DNA of 34,651 nt from Nocardia veterana NBRC 100344 (GTDB taxonomy: Bacteria; Actinomycetota; Actinomycetes; Mycobacteriales; Mycobacteriaceae): positions 1 to 34,651 of the forward strand of contig NZ_BAGM01000200.1 in the NCBI RefSeq assembly GCF_000308855.1, read 5' to 3'. The stretch's first letter is position 1, and each line of letters opens with the position of its first letter. The notes beneath the pieces were generated by a model that was given only the letters and a program-made list of their open reading frames with translations, was not told the DNA's origin and did no database searches. Below, one piece after another: positions 13,556-21,092 of the stretch. Made by a program: the position numbers and the translations under genes.

Positions 13556-16183
13556 ATGACCACTTCGACCACCCGGGAGCCGGCGGCGCAGCCGGCTCCG
13601 GGCGCAACGCCGGGAGCATTGTCGCATCGGCAGATTTTGACTATTTTGTCCGGTTTGTTGCTGGGGATGTTCTTGGCGGCGCTGGATCAGAATATTGTGA
13701 GTGTGGCGATCGTTCGGATCGCGAACAGTTTGCATGGTTTCGATCAGCAGGCGTGGGCGACGACGGCGTATTTGATTACGGCGACGATTTCGACGCCGTT
13801 GTACGGCAAGTTGGCCGATATTTATGGTCGTAAGCCGTTTTATTTGTTGGCGATCGGTATTTTCGTGGTGGGTTCGGCGGCGTGTACGTTCGCGACGTCG
13901 ATGTACGAGTTGGCGGGGTTCCGGGCGTTCCAGGGGTTGGGCGCCGGTGGCCTGATGTCACTGGCGTTCACCATCATCGGAGATATCGTGCCCGCCCGCG
14001 AACGAGTGCGGTATCAGGGCTATTTCATGATGGTCTTCGGCACGGCCACCGTGGCGGGACCGGTGCTCGGCGGCTTCTTCTCCGATTACGACACGTTGTG
14101 GGGGATCGACGGCTGGCGCTGGGTGTTCCTGGTGAACGTGCCGATCGGGGTCATCGCGCTCGCGGTGGTCGCGAAGGTGCTCAACGTCCCCCACGAGCGG
14201 CAACGCCATCGGGTGGACTGGTTCGGCGCGATCGCGCTGGCGATCTGTGTGGTGCCGCTGTTGATCGTGGCCGAACAGGGCCGGGGCTGGGGCTGGGATT
14301 CGCCGCGCGCTCTGATCTGCTACGGCATCGGCGCCGCCGGTCTGGTGCTGTTCGTTCTGGTCGAATTCCTGATGAAGGATGCCGCGCTGATTCCGCTGCG
14401 GCTGTTCAGGAATTCGACCTTCTCCATCACCATCCTGGGTGGTTTCATCGTCGGTATCGCGATGTTCGGTGCGATCAGTATGGTGCCGCTGTATCTGCAA
14501 GTGGTGCGCGGTTATTCGCCGACCAAGGCGGGTCTGCTGATGCTGCCGCTGGTGCTGGGCATCATGATCGGCTCACTCATCGCCGGCCAGATCACCAAAC
14601 TCACCGGACGCTACAAGATCCTGCCCGTGGCCGGCACCTTCGTCATCGCCTGCGGTGCCGCGCTGTACGCCCAGGTGTACTACGACAGCCCGCTGTGGCA
14701 GCCGTTGGTCTACAGCGCCGTCATCGGATTCGGGCTCGGTGGCTGTATGCAGACGTTGATCATCGCGGCACAGAATGCCGGCCCGCGGTCGGATATGGGT
14801 GTGTCCACCGCCTCGGCGACCTTCTTCCGGCAGATGGGCGGCACTCTCGGAGTGGCGGTCTTCCTGACCATTCTGTTCAATCTGCTGCCGCACAAGATCG
14901 TCGACGCCTTCGGTGGCGTACTCCCACCCGGCTTCGACACCGGCAAACTGGATCAACTGCAGTCGAACACCAGTGGTATCGCCGCCCTGCCGCCACAGGT
15001 GAAAGATCCCATTCTGATCGGCTTCACCGACTCACTGCACGGAGTGTTCTATGCCGCGGCGGGCGTCGCGCTGCTGGCCTGCCTGGTGCTGCTGTTCATG
15101 AAAGAGATTCCGCTGCAGGATGCTTCGGCTCCGCCGGCGCAACCGGCGGGGAGCGAGCCGACGCCGGCGCCGACCGGCCACGAGGTGTCCGATCACGAGT
15201 TGCCCGATCACCGGGCACCGGAGTACCGAGAAGGGACGGGTCGAGCGACCGAGGAGGGCGGGCCGGAAACGGGCGGTGCCCGAGATGAACGAACGCCACG
15301 GCACGCCGCACCCGAACTCCCACCGGCCGTCGTCGCTGTGGACGGCGCCGCTGCCGCCGGGCTGTCGGGTCACATTCGCCGTGCGGACGGACAGCCGGTG
15401 CCCGGCGCGGTGCTGACCCTGATCGACCAACGCGGACACCAGGTTTCGCGGGCCACGGCCGCCGACGACGGAAGCTACCGGATCGGAGCGCCGGATAGTG
15501 GGGGTTATGTCCTGATCGTCGCGGCGCCCGGCCATCAGCCCGCCGCGGTCAACGTGACGGCCGGGCAGGAGCCCGCGGCAGTCGATGTCACCCTGCTCGG
15601 GTCGGGTGAGCTCTCCGGTGTGGTCCGGAGCGGTCGCGGCGAACCGCTGGCGGGGGTCACCATCACGCTGACCGACCAGCGCGGCGAGGTCGTCGGAGCG
15701 TCGGTCAGCGGGGCCGACGGCGGATACGCCTGCCACGGTGTGGTCGCCGGAATCTACACCCTGGTCGCGGTGACCGAACATCGCCGCCCGCACGCTCGCA
15801 CCCTGACCGTGCCCGAAACCGGCATCCTGCGGCACGACATCGAGCTGGCGCCGATGGCGGCGCTGACCGGCCGTATCCGATCCGATCGGGGACCGGTCGC
15901 AGGGGCGCACGTGGCGGTCCTGGACCGGGCCGGGGAGTTGGTGGCGGATGCGCTGACCGACGATGCCGGGCACTACCGGATCGCCGACCTGCCGGAAGGC
16001 GACTACACCGTGGTGGCCCGGGGCTACCCGCCGGTCAGCGACCGAGTGGTGATCGGTGGAGCCGAGGCGGCGCACGATGTCCACCTGGGGTACGAGAAGC
16101 CGGTGCGCACGGCCGAAGCCGTGGGAGCGACCGGCAACGGATATCGGAGGACCGATTACGACGGGGCGGCCGACAGATCGTGA
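13556..16183 (+). CDS. DHA2-type 14-TM drug efflux transporter with three C-terminal beta-sandwich repeats, cassette 1
   Basis: 875 residues. Residues about 24-520 are an EmrB/QacA-type major facilitator: LAALDQNIVSVAIVRI in TM1, GKLADIYGRKPF (84-95, motif A) and a long run of hydrophobic helices. After a Pro/Glu/Arg-rich linker (about 520-600) come three ~80-residue repeats of the carboxypeptidase-regulatory-like (Ig-like prealbumin) type, at about 601, 682 and 768: G-x-I-R-x-x-D-G-x-P-V-x-G-A ... G-x-Y-R/T-L-V-A. DHA2 proteins have both ends in the cytoplasm, so the tail should be cytosolic, which is odd for this domain. Start ATG 13556 lies five bases past the marR stop, with AGGG upstream. 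The 3' end overlaps the convergent gene by 28 bp. It probably exports a hydrophobic compound driven by protons; substrate unknown. Confidence 0.9.
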   Translation: MTTSTTREPAAQPAPGATPGALSHRQILTILSGLLLGMFLAALDQNIVSVAIVRIANSLHGFDQQAWATTAYLITATISTPLYGKLADIYGRKPFYLLAIGIFVVGSAACTFATSMYELAGFRAFQGLGAGGLMSLAFTIIGDIVPARERVRYQGYFMMVFGTATVAGPVLGGFFSDYDTLWGIDGWRWVFLVNVPIGVIALAVVAKVLNVPHERQRHRVDWFGAIALAICVVPLLIVAEQGRGWGWDSPRALICYGIGAAGLVLFVLVEFLMKDAALIPLRLFRNSTFSITILGGFIVGIAMFGAISMVPLYLQVVRGYSPTKAGLLMLPLVLGIMIGSLIAGQITKLTGRYKILPVAGTFVIACGAALYAQVYYDSPLWQPLVYSAVIGFGLGGCMQTLIIAAQNAGPRSDMGVSTASATFFRQMGGTLGVAVFLTILFNLLPHKIVDAFGGVLPPGFDTGKLDQLQSNTSGIAALPPQVKDPILIGFTDSLHGVFYAAAGVALLACLVLLFMKEIPLQDASAPPAQPAGSEPTPAPTGHEVSDHELPDHRAPEYREGTGRATEEGGPETGGARDERTPRHAAPELPPAVVAVDGAAAAGLSGHIRRADGQPVPGAVLTLIDQRGHQVSRATAADDGSYRIGAPDSGGYVLIVAAPGHQPAAVNVTAGQEPAAVDVTLLGSGELSGVVRSGRGEPLAGVTITLTDQRGEVVGASVSGADGGYACHGVVAGIYTLVAVTEHRRPHARTLTVPETGILRHDIELAPMAALTGRIRSDRGPVAGAHVAVLDRAGELVADALTDDAGHYRIADLPEGDYTVVARGYPPVSDRVVIGGAEAAHDVHLGYEKPVRTAEAVGATGNGYRRTDYDGAADRS
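13620..13947 (+). repeat. 328-bp exact repeat, copy 1 (inside efflux gene 1)
   Basis: Identical base for base, by my reading, to 23922-24249 in the second efflux gene, while sequence on both sides diverges. The block codes for TM1-TM3. It uses TTG, ATT, TTT and GGT codons freely; its first 60 bases hold 31 G/C, well below the flanking gene. Sharp borders suggest gene conversion between the paralogues. Confidence 0.9.
14078..14172 (+). repeat. 95-bp exact repeat, copy 1
   Basis: Identical to 24380-24474 in the second efflux gene; flanks differ. Codes for FSDYDTLWGIDGWRWVFLVNVPIGVIALAVV, the loop and helix after motif A. One of several identical blocks in a mosaic. Confidence 0.85.
14438..14574 (+). 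repeat. 137-bp repeat with one mismatch, copy 1
   Basis: Matches 24740-24876 except for one base (A at 14525, G in the other copy), which makes K versus E in the protein (SPTKAGLL / SPTEAGLL). Flanks differ clearly. Confidence 0.85.
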
Positions 16184-16641
16184 TCGGTGTGCCGCGCCCG
16201 CCGCGGCGAGACGGCGGCGTGCGGCGGATACGGGAGGTGAGTACGACCTCGGCCGTACTCGGCGAGGCCCGGACCGATGTCGCCGGGTTCGCTGTCGTGC
16301 GGTTCGGTAGTGCCGGGGTTGATGCTGTCGGGATCGGTGAGATCGGAACCAAGGGCGGTGCGCTCGAGGACTCGGGCGCACAGCCGGACGACGGCCTCGT
16401 CGAGACCGATGCCCAGTTCGGCACAGTGCAGAGCGGCCATCTCGATGGCCGCGAGATCGTCGACGAGCGACGGATCCGAGAGGATGTCGTCGACGATCAT
16501 GCCGCTCAGGGCCTGCTCCTGGGTCAGGAGCTCTCCAGGGAGCCAGCTCAGCAACCATTGCCCGGGAAGTGACGGCAGGCGCTGGGCAGATTCCGGGGTG
16601 ACGTCACTGGTGATCGACCAGTCGGTGATTTGAAGCGTCAT
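16156..16641 (-). CDS. Hypothetical acidic protein
   Basis: 161 residues from ATG 16641, with AAGGGGAA about five bases upstream. The N-terminal 115 residues look like a real compact helical domain (PGQWLLSWLPGELLTQEQALSGMIVDDIL, AALHCAELGIGLDEAVVRLCARVL); I recall SWLPGxLL...QA...AM patterns in short actinobacterial proteins of unknown function. The last ~45 residues are Asp/Pro/Thr/Arg-rich and disordered-looking. No signal peptide or membrane segment. The gene converges on the efflux transporter and overlaps its end by 28 bp. Confidence 0.7.
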   Translation of the reverse strand: MTLQITDWSITSDVTPESAQRLPSLPGQWLLSWLPGELLTQEQALSGMIVDDILSDPSLVDDLAAIEMAALHCAELGIGLDEAVVRLCARVLERTALGSDLTDPDSINPGTTEPHDSEPGDIGPGLAEYGRGRTHLPYPPHAAVSPRRARHTDHDLSAAPS

Positions 16642-16674
16642 GGCGTTCCCCTTCCACCATCGGCCGCTACGGCA

Positions 16675-16700
16675 ATCATAGCCGCTCCGTAACAACGGAG
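16675..16700 (-). promoter_or_regulatory. Candidate promoter with operator for the hypothetical gene
   Basis: On the minus strand TATGAT (16680-16675) is a good -10 hexamer, 34 bp before the ATG. Immediately upstream is CTCCGT-AACA-ACGGAG (16685-16700), a perfect 6-bp inverted repeat in the -10/-35 spacer, where a repressor could act. No clear -35. Confidence 0.4.
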
Positions 16701-16750
16701 AGCCGATGGCTATAGCTAAATGCTAAGGACGGCTTTCGAACGCTGTCAAC

Positions 16751-16766
16751 TAAGCATGTGTGCTTA
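16751..16766. promoter_or_regulatory. Perfect 16-bp inverted repeat, possible operator
   Basis: TAAGCA-TGTG-TGCTTA, self-complementary arms with a 4-bp centre, inside AT-rich DNA about 260 bp before the XRE start and 110 bp before the divergent hypothetical. Too short and U-poor for a terminator. Could be a binding site for the XRE regulator or another dimer. Confidence 0.4.
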
Positions 16767-17014
16767 TCTCGGATATGTTTGAGGCGTCGTTGATTTTTAC
16801 GAGTCACCACTGCCTGTTGAATATCAGGCCAGGCCCTGCGCGGCAGGTCGGAAGGTGTGAAAAGTTGCTTCGCTGAACGAAATCCGGCCCCACGTGGCAC
16901 GATCGTCGGCCATGTCGAGCGCGTGCCGGCGGGCGTTGAGCGGCGGAATCTCGGCGGTACGGGCGGTAATCAAAAATTGATGTTCAGCAGATGCTGCTTT
17001 GCGCCACATGTGAT

Positions 17015-17029
17015 TAGAATTCCGCATCG
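17015..17029 (+). promoter_or_regulatory. -10 element placing transcription start at the GTG (leaderless mRNA)
   Basis: TAGAAT (17015-17020, TANNNT consensus) is followed by eight bases and then GTG 17029. There is no purine-rich ribosome binding site. This is the arrangement of leaderless transcripts common in actinobacteria, where the mRNA begins at the start codon. Confidence 0.55.
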
Positions 17030-18081
17030 TGACACTCTCGGACCACGACAGTGGCGAGCGGATCGGTGAGCTGGTGCGCCGGCTCCGCACCGAATGCGGT
17101 CTGACCCAGGCCGCGCTCGCGAAGCAGGCGGACTGTTCGCGCAGCCTGATTCAGCAGATCGAGAACGGCACCCGGGTGCCGCCGCTACCGCTGCGTGAAC
17201 GGTTGAGTTCGGCGTTGGGCCAAGAACTTCCGATGGACGGCGCGGCCGGCGCCGGCGACCCCGCCGGTGGTCACTACGACCTGCGGATGCGGTTCAACGT
17301 GCTGCTCGGCAAGGACCCGGATGTCGTGGACCGGGTACTGACGATCGCGCAGAGTGTGATCGACGCCCGGGGCGCGCGCGAGGAGGTCGAACCGCTGCGG
17401 CTGATCGCCGCCCGCCAGCTCGAGCGCGCCGAAGAACTACTGGCGCAGATTCCTTCGCGCAGTGCGACGGTGTGGGAATGGAATACCGTCAACGACTGGC
17501 TGACGATTCTGGAGCAGGCGGAACAGTCGGTGCGCGCGATCCACACCGCCGATCTCGGCACCATCGGTGGCGACGTGGGCGACGACTACCACGCCGCGAT
17601 CGTGCGATTGGCCGATTCGATCCACGAACCTCGGGTCACCGTGCGCCGCATGTACGTCCTCGACGCCATCGAGGATGTCTGGCCCTACGACGACAAGTTG
17701 TGGTGGCAGGCGCGGTCCGGCGTGGAGAGCGTGCTGGTCAAACGCGAGCATGCGCGCAATGCGCAGAGCATGCTCGTCGTGGACGACCGCTACGTCTGCG
17801 TCGGTGAGTACGACTACTCGCGGCAGACCCGAGTGGCGACCCGGTTCTCCGTACTCAAACACGATGTCGCTTTCGCGGTGCGGCGATTCGAGCGGCTGTA
17901 CGATCTGCGCCGGATCGGCTCGGCCATCGTCGTCAACGATCTGCTCACCGACCCGGCCCTGGCGCATTTCGATCGGTTGGCCGACGGCGAGGGGCGAGAA
18001 CAGTTCCGGGAGGCGCTGATTCGAGCCTGGCACGAGATCCCGGCGCCCGGCCAGGCCCCGTTGGAAACCGGGCGGCAGTGA
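17029..18081 (+). CDS. XRE-family regulator with C-terminal sensor-like domain
   Basis: 350 residues. The helix-turn-helix at 10-66 (IGELVRRLRTECGLTQAALAKQADCSRSLIQQIENGTRVPPLPLRERLSSALG) is a classic XRE/Cro fold. Residues 75-160 are helical. Residues about 200-300 (VTVRRMYVLDAIEDVWPYDDKLWWQARSGVESVLVKREHARNAQSMLVVDDRYVCVGEYD...RFSVLKHDVAFAVRRFERLYD) resemble the degenerate phospholipase-D-like or ligand-sensing domains found behind HTHs in actinobacterial regulators; I am not certain of the family. It starts at GTG 17029 without a ribosome binding site. Its TGA overlaps the GTG of the aminotransferase, so it probably governs the two enzymes downstream and responds to a metabolite of theirs. 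Confidence 0.85.
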   Translation: MTLSDHDSGERIGELVRRLRTECGLTQAALAKQADCSRSLIQQIENGTRVPPLPLRERLSSALGQELPMDGAAGAGDPAGGHYDLRMRFNVLLGKDPDVVDRVLTIAQSVIDARGAREEVEPLRLIAARQLERAEELLAQIPSRSATVWEWNTVNDWLTILEQAEQSVRAIHTADLGTIGGDVGDDYHAAIVRLADSIHEPRVTVRRMYVLDAIEDVWPYDDKLWWQARSGVESVLVKREHARNAQSMLVVDDRYVCVGEYDYSRQTRVATRFSVLKHDVAFAVRRFERLYDLRRIGSAIVVNDLLTDPALAHFDRLADGEGREQFREALIRAWHEIPAPGQAPLETGRQ

Positions 18082-19469
18082 CGACGCGGCCCGGCTGCGC
18101 CGACGCCGCGGCGATGATCCTGCGTTCGGAGGAGCGCAAGAAACAGCTGCGCCGGCGGCTGTCGCAGTCGACCGAGTTCGCCGGTACCGAGGGCCGACGG
18201 TATACCGGCGTGCTGGACGCCTATCACGGCGAAACCGGATTCGAGATCGATCCGGGCGCGGCGCGCGCCCTGCGCGCCGCCTGGGACGAGGTGGCAGCCG
18301 GCCGGCCGCGGCATCTTCCGGACTACGACAAACGGCAGCCGCTGGAGTTGCGGGAACTGGCCGCCGCCAGGCTGTTCGATCGATTGCGCGCGCCCGCCGA
18401 CGGCCTACCCGGCGTCCGGGTCCGGCCCGACGAGGTGGTGGTCTGCCCGTACTCGAGCATGCTGCTGCTGGAGGAGGTGATCGCCACCGTCGCCCGGCCC
18501 GGGGGAGTGATCGTCTGCCCGGAGGGGTTCTACAAGAATTTCGCCACCCACCTCGCGAAATTCGATGTGCGCGTGGTGGTCACGCCGGCCACCGGCGACG
18601 ATTCCTTCCGGATCGATGTGACCGAGCTGGCCCGAGCGCTCGCCCGGCACGGGGACGCCGTCTGCGCGGTCCTGCTGACGTTGCCCGGCAATCCGGTCGT
18701 CACCGAGTACGCACTCGACCAATTGCGGGAGCTCGCAGCGGTTCTGGTGGCCGCCCAGGTTCCGGTGGTGTGCGATATGGCCTTCGACCGGCTGGTCGGC
18801 GGCCACATACCGCTCGCCGCGTTGACCGTATCGACGCCGGCCGGTCCGGTGCGGTTGTACGACCGGATGGTCACCGTCACCGGAAACTCCAAGGGATACA
18901 ACGCCTTCGGCCCCTGCAAGCTCGGCGCGGCCTGCTCGGGCGATCCGGAGTGGCTGGCGCGGATCCGCAGCCGGCTCACGATCGCGTTCCAGCGGGAGAG
19001 CACCCACTTGGTGCGGGCCGTGCTCGAGCACACTCCGGAGGCGTATTTCGAACACAACCGCAAGCTGGTGCGCGAACAATTCGATACCGCGCTGGACCGG
19101 ATCGCCGCGATCAATCGCGCCTTCGGGCCGAATACCCTGCGGTCGTTGGGGTTCGGAGCGAGTATGTTCCTGTCGGTCGTGGTCGATCCCGGCCTGCTCG
19201 CCGCAGCCGGTGTGCACGACAGCGCGGGACTGGAGGACCTGCTGCTGGCCGGTGCGGGGATAGACAGCGTGGGGTTGGGCCGCACCGGATCGTCGCGCCT
19301 GGGGGTGCGCCTGAATGTGCTCGCGCCGCGGCACGGGCCCGGTACGGAGTCGCGGGAGTTGATCGACGAGCTGTTCGACCGGCTGGCGGGTCTGATCACC
19401 GACTTGGCAGCCGGAACGACCTACCGCGACATCCTGATTCGGCACGATCTCGAGGTGCCCGGCTCGTGA
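18078..19469 (+). CDS. PLP-dependent class I/II aminotransferase-like enzyme
   Basis: 463 residues, fold type I. The Schiff-base Lys272 lies in VTVTGNSKGYNAFGPCKLGAAC. N205 (LPGNPVVTEY), D233 (VVCDMAFDRL, in place of the usual D-E-x-Y) and the C-terminal carboxylate-binding Arg region (SSRLGVRLNVLAP) fit. The N-terminal ~45 residues (RSEERKKQLRRRLSQSTEFAG) are a basic extension; YHGETGFEIDPGAARALRAAWDE then begins the domain. The large loop around NSKGYNAFGPCK is not that of standard AspC-type enzymes, so the substrate may be unusual and other PLP chemistry is possible. GTG start and TGA both overlap neighbours (GTGA), giving tight coupling to the XRE gene and the PntA-like dehydrogenase. Confidence 0.85.
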   Translation: MTTRPGCADAAAMILRSEERKKQLRRRLSQSTEFAGTEGRRYTGVLDAYHGETGFEIDPGAARALRAAWDEVAAGRPRHLPDYDKRQPLELRELAAARLFDRLRAPADGLPGVRVRPDEVVVCPYSSMLLLEEVIATVARPGGVIVCPEGFYKNFATHLAKFDVRVVVTPATGDDSFRIDVTELARALARHGDAVCAVLLTLPGNPVVTEYALDQLRELAAVLVAAQVPVVCDMAFDRLVGGHIPLAALTVSTPAGPVRLYDRMVTVTGNSKGYNAFGPCKLGAACSGDPEWLARIRSRLTIAFQRESTHLVRAVLEHTPEAYFEHNRKLVREQFDTALDRIAAINRAFGPNTLRSLGFGASMFLSVVVDPGLLAAAGVHDSAGLEDLLLAGAGIDSVGLGRTGSSRLGVRLNVLAPRHGPGTESRELIDELFDRLAGLITDLAAGTTYRDILIRHDLEVPGS

Positions 19470-20533
19470 TCGCCGGGGTGCTGCGCGAAACCGCCGCGCG
19501 GGAACGACGGGTTGCCTTGACTCCGGACGGAGTTCGGCGCCTGCTCGGCGCGGACGTCCGAGTCGTGGTCGAATCCGGCGCGGGCCGGTCCGCCGGATTC
19601 GACGACCGCGCCTACCGGCTCGCCGGTGCGGTGGTCGTCGCACAGGCGGCTGACGTGGTCGCGCAGTGCGATGTGCTGGCGTGGGTGAAGCCGACGACGC
19701 ACGACCTGCGCACGATGACGCGGCGACCGCAGCTGACACTGCTCGGATTCCAGGATCCGCTGCAGCGCGCCACGCAGATCGCCGACTTGCGCGCGGTGGG
19801 AGTGGAATCGCTTGCGTTCGAATCGTTTTCCCCAGCGGCGGGGGAGCTGGACGCCCTCTCGGCAATGAGCCGGATCGCCGGAATCGTGGCCTTCACCGCC
19901 GGATGTCGCCTGGTTCCGCGCACCGTCCGGCGGCCGATCCGCTCGTTGATTCTGGGCTGCGGTCAGGCGGGCTTGGCCGCGATCGGGGCCGCGGCCGCCC
20001 GCGGCGCCGAACCACCGGTCGTCCTGAGCCGCCGCGCCGAACTGCGCGAGGTGGCAGCGGCGCGGGGGCCCAACCGTTTTCAGGTCGATCCCCGGATCGA
20101 CGCGGCCTACGTGTCGGAGCGGATCCGAATCGACAAGCCCGATCTCGTCTTCTGCGCGGCGGTGCGGCGGGGAGAGCGGGCGCCGGTGCTCCTGGACGAC
20201 GCCGCGCTGGCGGAGCTCGGCGACGGTGCGGTGGTGGTGGATCTGACCGCCAAGGCCGGCGGCAATTGCTCGGCGACCGTCGCCGACGCCACTGTCGTCC
20301 TCAGCAACGGGGTGGTGGTGACCCACCGCTCGAACTATCCCGCCCGGCGGCCGGCCCCGGCGAGCCGCGCCTACAGCGCAGCGGTAACGGCGACGATACT
20401 GCGACTCGCGCAGCAGCGCCGTCCGCCGCGCTCCTCAGTCGGCCTCGAACGCCGCGGCGACGATCGGGCGAACCTGGTCCATTCCGATACCGGGTCGTTC
20501 CCGCTGAACCGAGGTCATATCCACATCGGGTAG
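19466..20533 (+). CDS. Stand-alone PntA-like / alanine-dehydrogenase-fold oxidoreductase
   Basis: 355 residues. The start GVLRETAARERRVALTPDGV is the AlaDH/PNT N-terminal signature. LDALSAMSRIAGI (128-140), LILGCGQAGLAAIGAA (161-176, GxGxxG), VVVDLTAKAGGNC and NYPARRPAPASRAYSAAV follow E. coli PntA domain I point for point, but no membrane part and no pntB is present. In the RQD loop that meets domain III in transhydrogenases, the Arg and Gln are absent (SFSPAAGELDALS) and only the Asp (D129) remains. The acidic residue after beta-2 that favours NAD is replaced by S188-R189-R190, suggesting NADP(H). So it is probably a dehydrogenase or opine-type reductase, not a transhydrogenase. The GTG start overlaps the aminotransferase stop. 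The last ~33 codons run antisense into lipB. Confidence 0.85.
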   Translation: MIAGVLRETAARERRVALTPDGVRRLLGADVRVVVESGAGRSAGFDDRAYRLAGAVVVAQAADVVAQCDVLAWVKPTTHDLRTMTRRPQLTLLGFQDPLQRATQIADLRAVGVESLAFESFSPAAGELDALSAMSRIAGIVAFTAGCRLVPRTVRRPIRSLILGCGQAGLAAIGAAAARGAEPPVVLSRRAELREVAAARGPNRFQVDPRIDAAYVSERIRIDKPDLVFCAAVRRGERAPVLLDDAALAELGDGAVVVDLTAKAGGNCSATVADATVVLSNGVVVTHRSNYPARRPAPASRAYSAAVTATILRLAQQRRPPRSSVGLERRGDDRANLVHSDTGSFPLNRGHIHIG

Positions 20534-21070
20534 GCCGCAGGCCACCGCCCACCGCCACGGTTCGAGATCGCCGTCGACATTGAGGGCGAATCCGTGGCTG
20601 GTGACGCCGCGGCTCTGGCGCATGCCGATCGATACGATCTTGCGGCCGGTGTCGACCGTCCACACCCCGGTGAGCAGTTCCGAACCGGTCGGCGTGTCCC
20701 GCCGCCGGGCGCGGATACCGAGCCGGTCCAGGGCGGCGACCAGCCGGTGTTCCACCTCGCGGATGTAGTCGACCACGCCCTCGCCCGGTTCGAGTTTCAC
20801 GACCAGATATCCGACCAGCTGCCCGGGCCCGTGATAGGTGAGCTGACCGCCGCGGGTGGTCTCGACGACCGGAATGCCGTGCTCGGGATCGGGGAGATGG
20901 TCACTCGGTGTCCGCCGGCCGATCGTGTAGACCTGCGGATGGCTGAGCAGCCACAGGGTATCGGGACGGTCGTCGCGCTGGCGCTGTTCCACCAGTTCGG
21001 CCATCCGTTCCATGGCCTTGTCGTAGTCGACGAGTTCGTCCTGGATCAATGTCAGCGGCCGCGACCTCAT
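20435..21070 (-). CDS. lipB: Octanoyl-(ACP):protein N-octanoyltransferase
   Basis: 211 residues. It moves octanoyl from ACP to lipoyl-domain lysines, the first step of lipoate synthesis. LipB hallmarks: LSHPQVYTIGRR (42-53), RGGQLTYHGPGQLVGY (73-88), Lys144 in GRKIVSIGMRQSRGVTSHGFALNV, and Cys178 in VACGLPDVDMTSV, the Lys/Cys dyad known from M. tuberculosis LipB. lipA, its usual partner, is not next to it, so this may be a second copy. ATG 21070 has only a weak ribosome binding site; it lies 22 bp after the DUF475 stop on the same strand. Its 3' end overlaps the convergent PntA-like gene by 99 bp. Confidence 0.93.
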   Translation of the reverse strand: MRSRPLTLIQDELVDYDKAMERMAELVEQRQRDDRPDTLWLLSHPQVYTIGRRTPSDHLPDPEHGIPVVETTRGGQLTYHGPGQLVGYLVVKLEPGEGVVDYIREVEHRLVAALDRLGIRARRRDTPTGSELLTGVWTVDTGRKIVSIGMRQSRGVTSHGFALNVDGDLEPWRWAVACGLPDVDMTSVQRERPGIGMDQVRPIVAAAFEAD

Positions 21071-21092
21071 GATCCGAGAATACGGCCTCGCC

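Larger units (their letters stand above)
16642..17028. other. Intergenic region between divergent genes, 387 bp
   Basis: AT-richer than the surroundings between about 16675 and 16830. It holds a promoter-like element for the hypothetical (-) gene, the perfect inverted repeat TAAGCA-TGTG-TGCTTA (16751-16766) and, at its right end, a -10-like TAGAAT for the XRE gene. Short frames across the middle have no ribosome binding site or recognisable domain; I call none of them genes. Confidence 0.6.

Noticed and set aside
16751..16766. Rho-independent terminator
   Set aside because: Arms are only 6 bp, AT-rich, with no T-run, and it lies between divergent gene starts where no transcript should end.
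16676..16900. 74-codon minus-strand frame in the intergenic region before XRE
   Set aside because: No ribosome binding site, no recognisable domain, and it crosses the inverted repeats and promoter-like elements.
18770..19465. 232-codon N-terminal extension of the PntA-like protein
   Set aside because: It lies wholly inside the aminotransferase in another frame, is Arg/Gly-rich, and the family signature begins at the GTG 19466.
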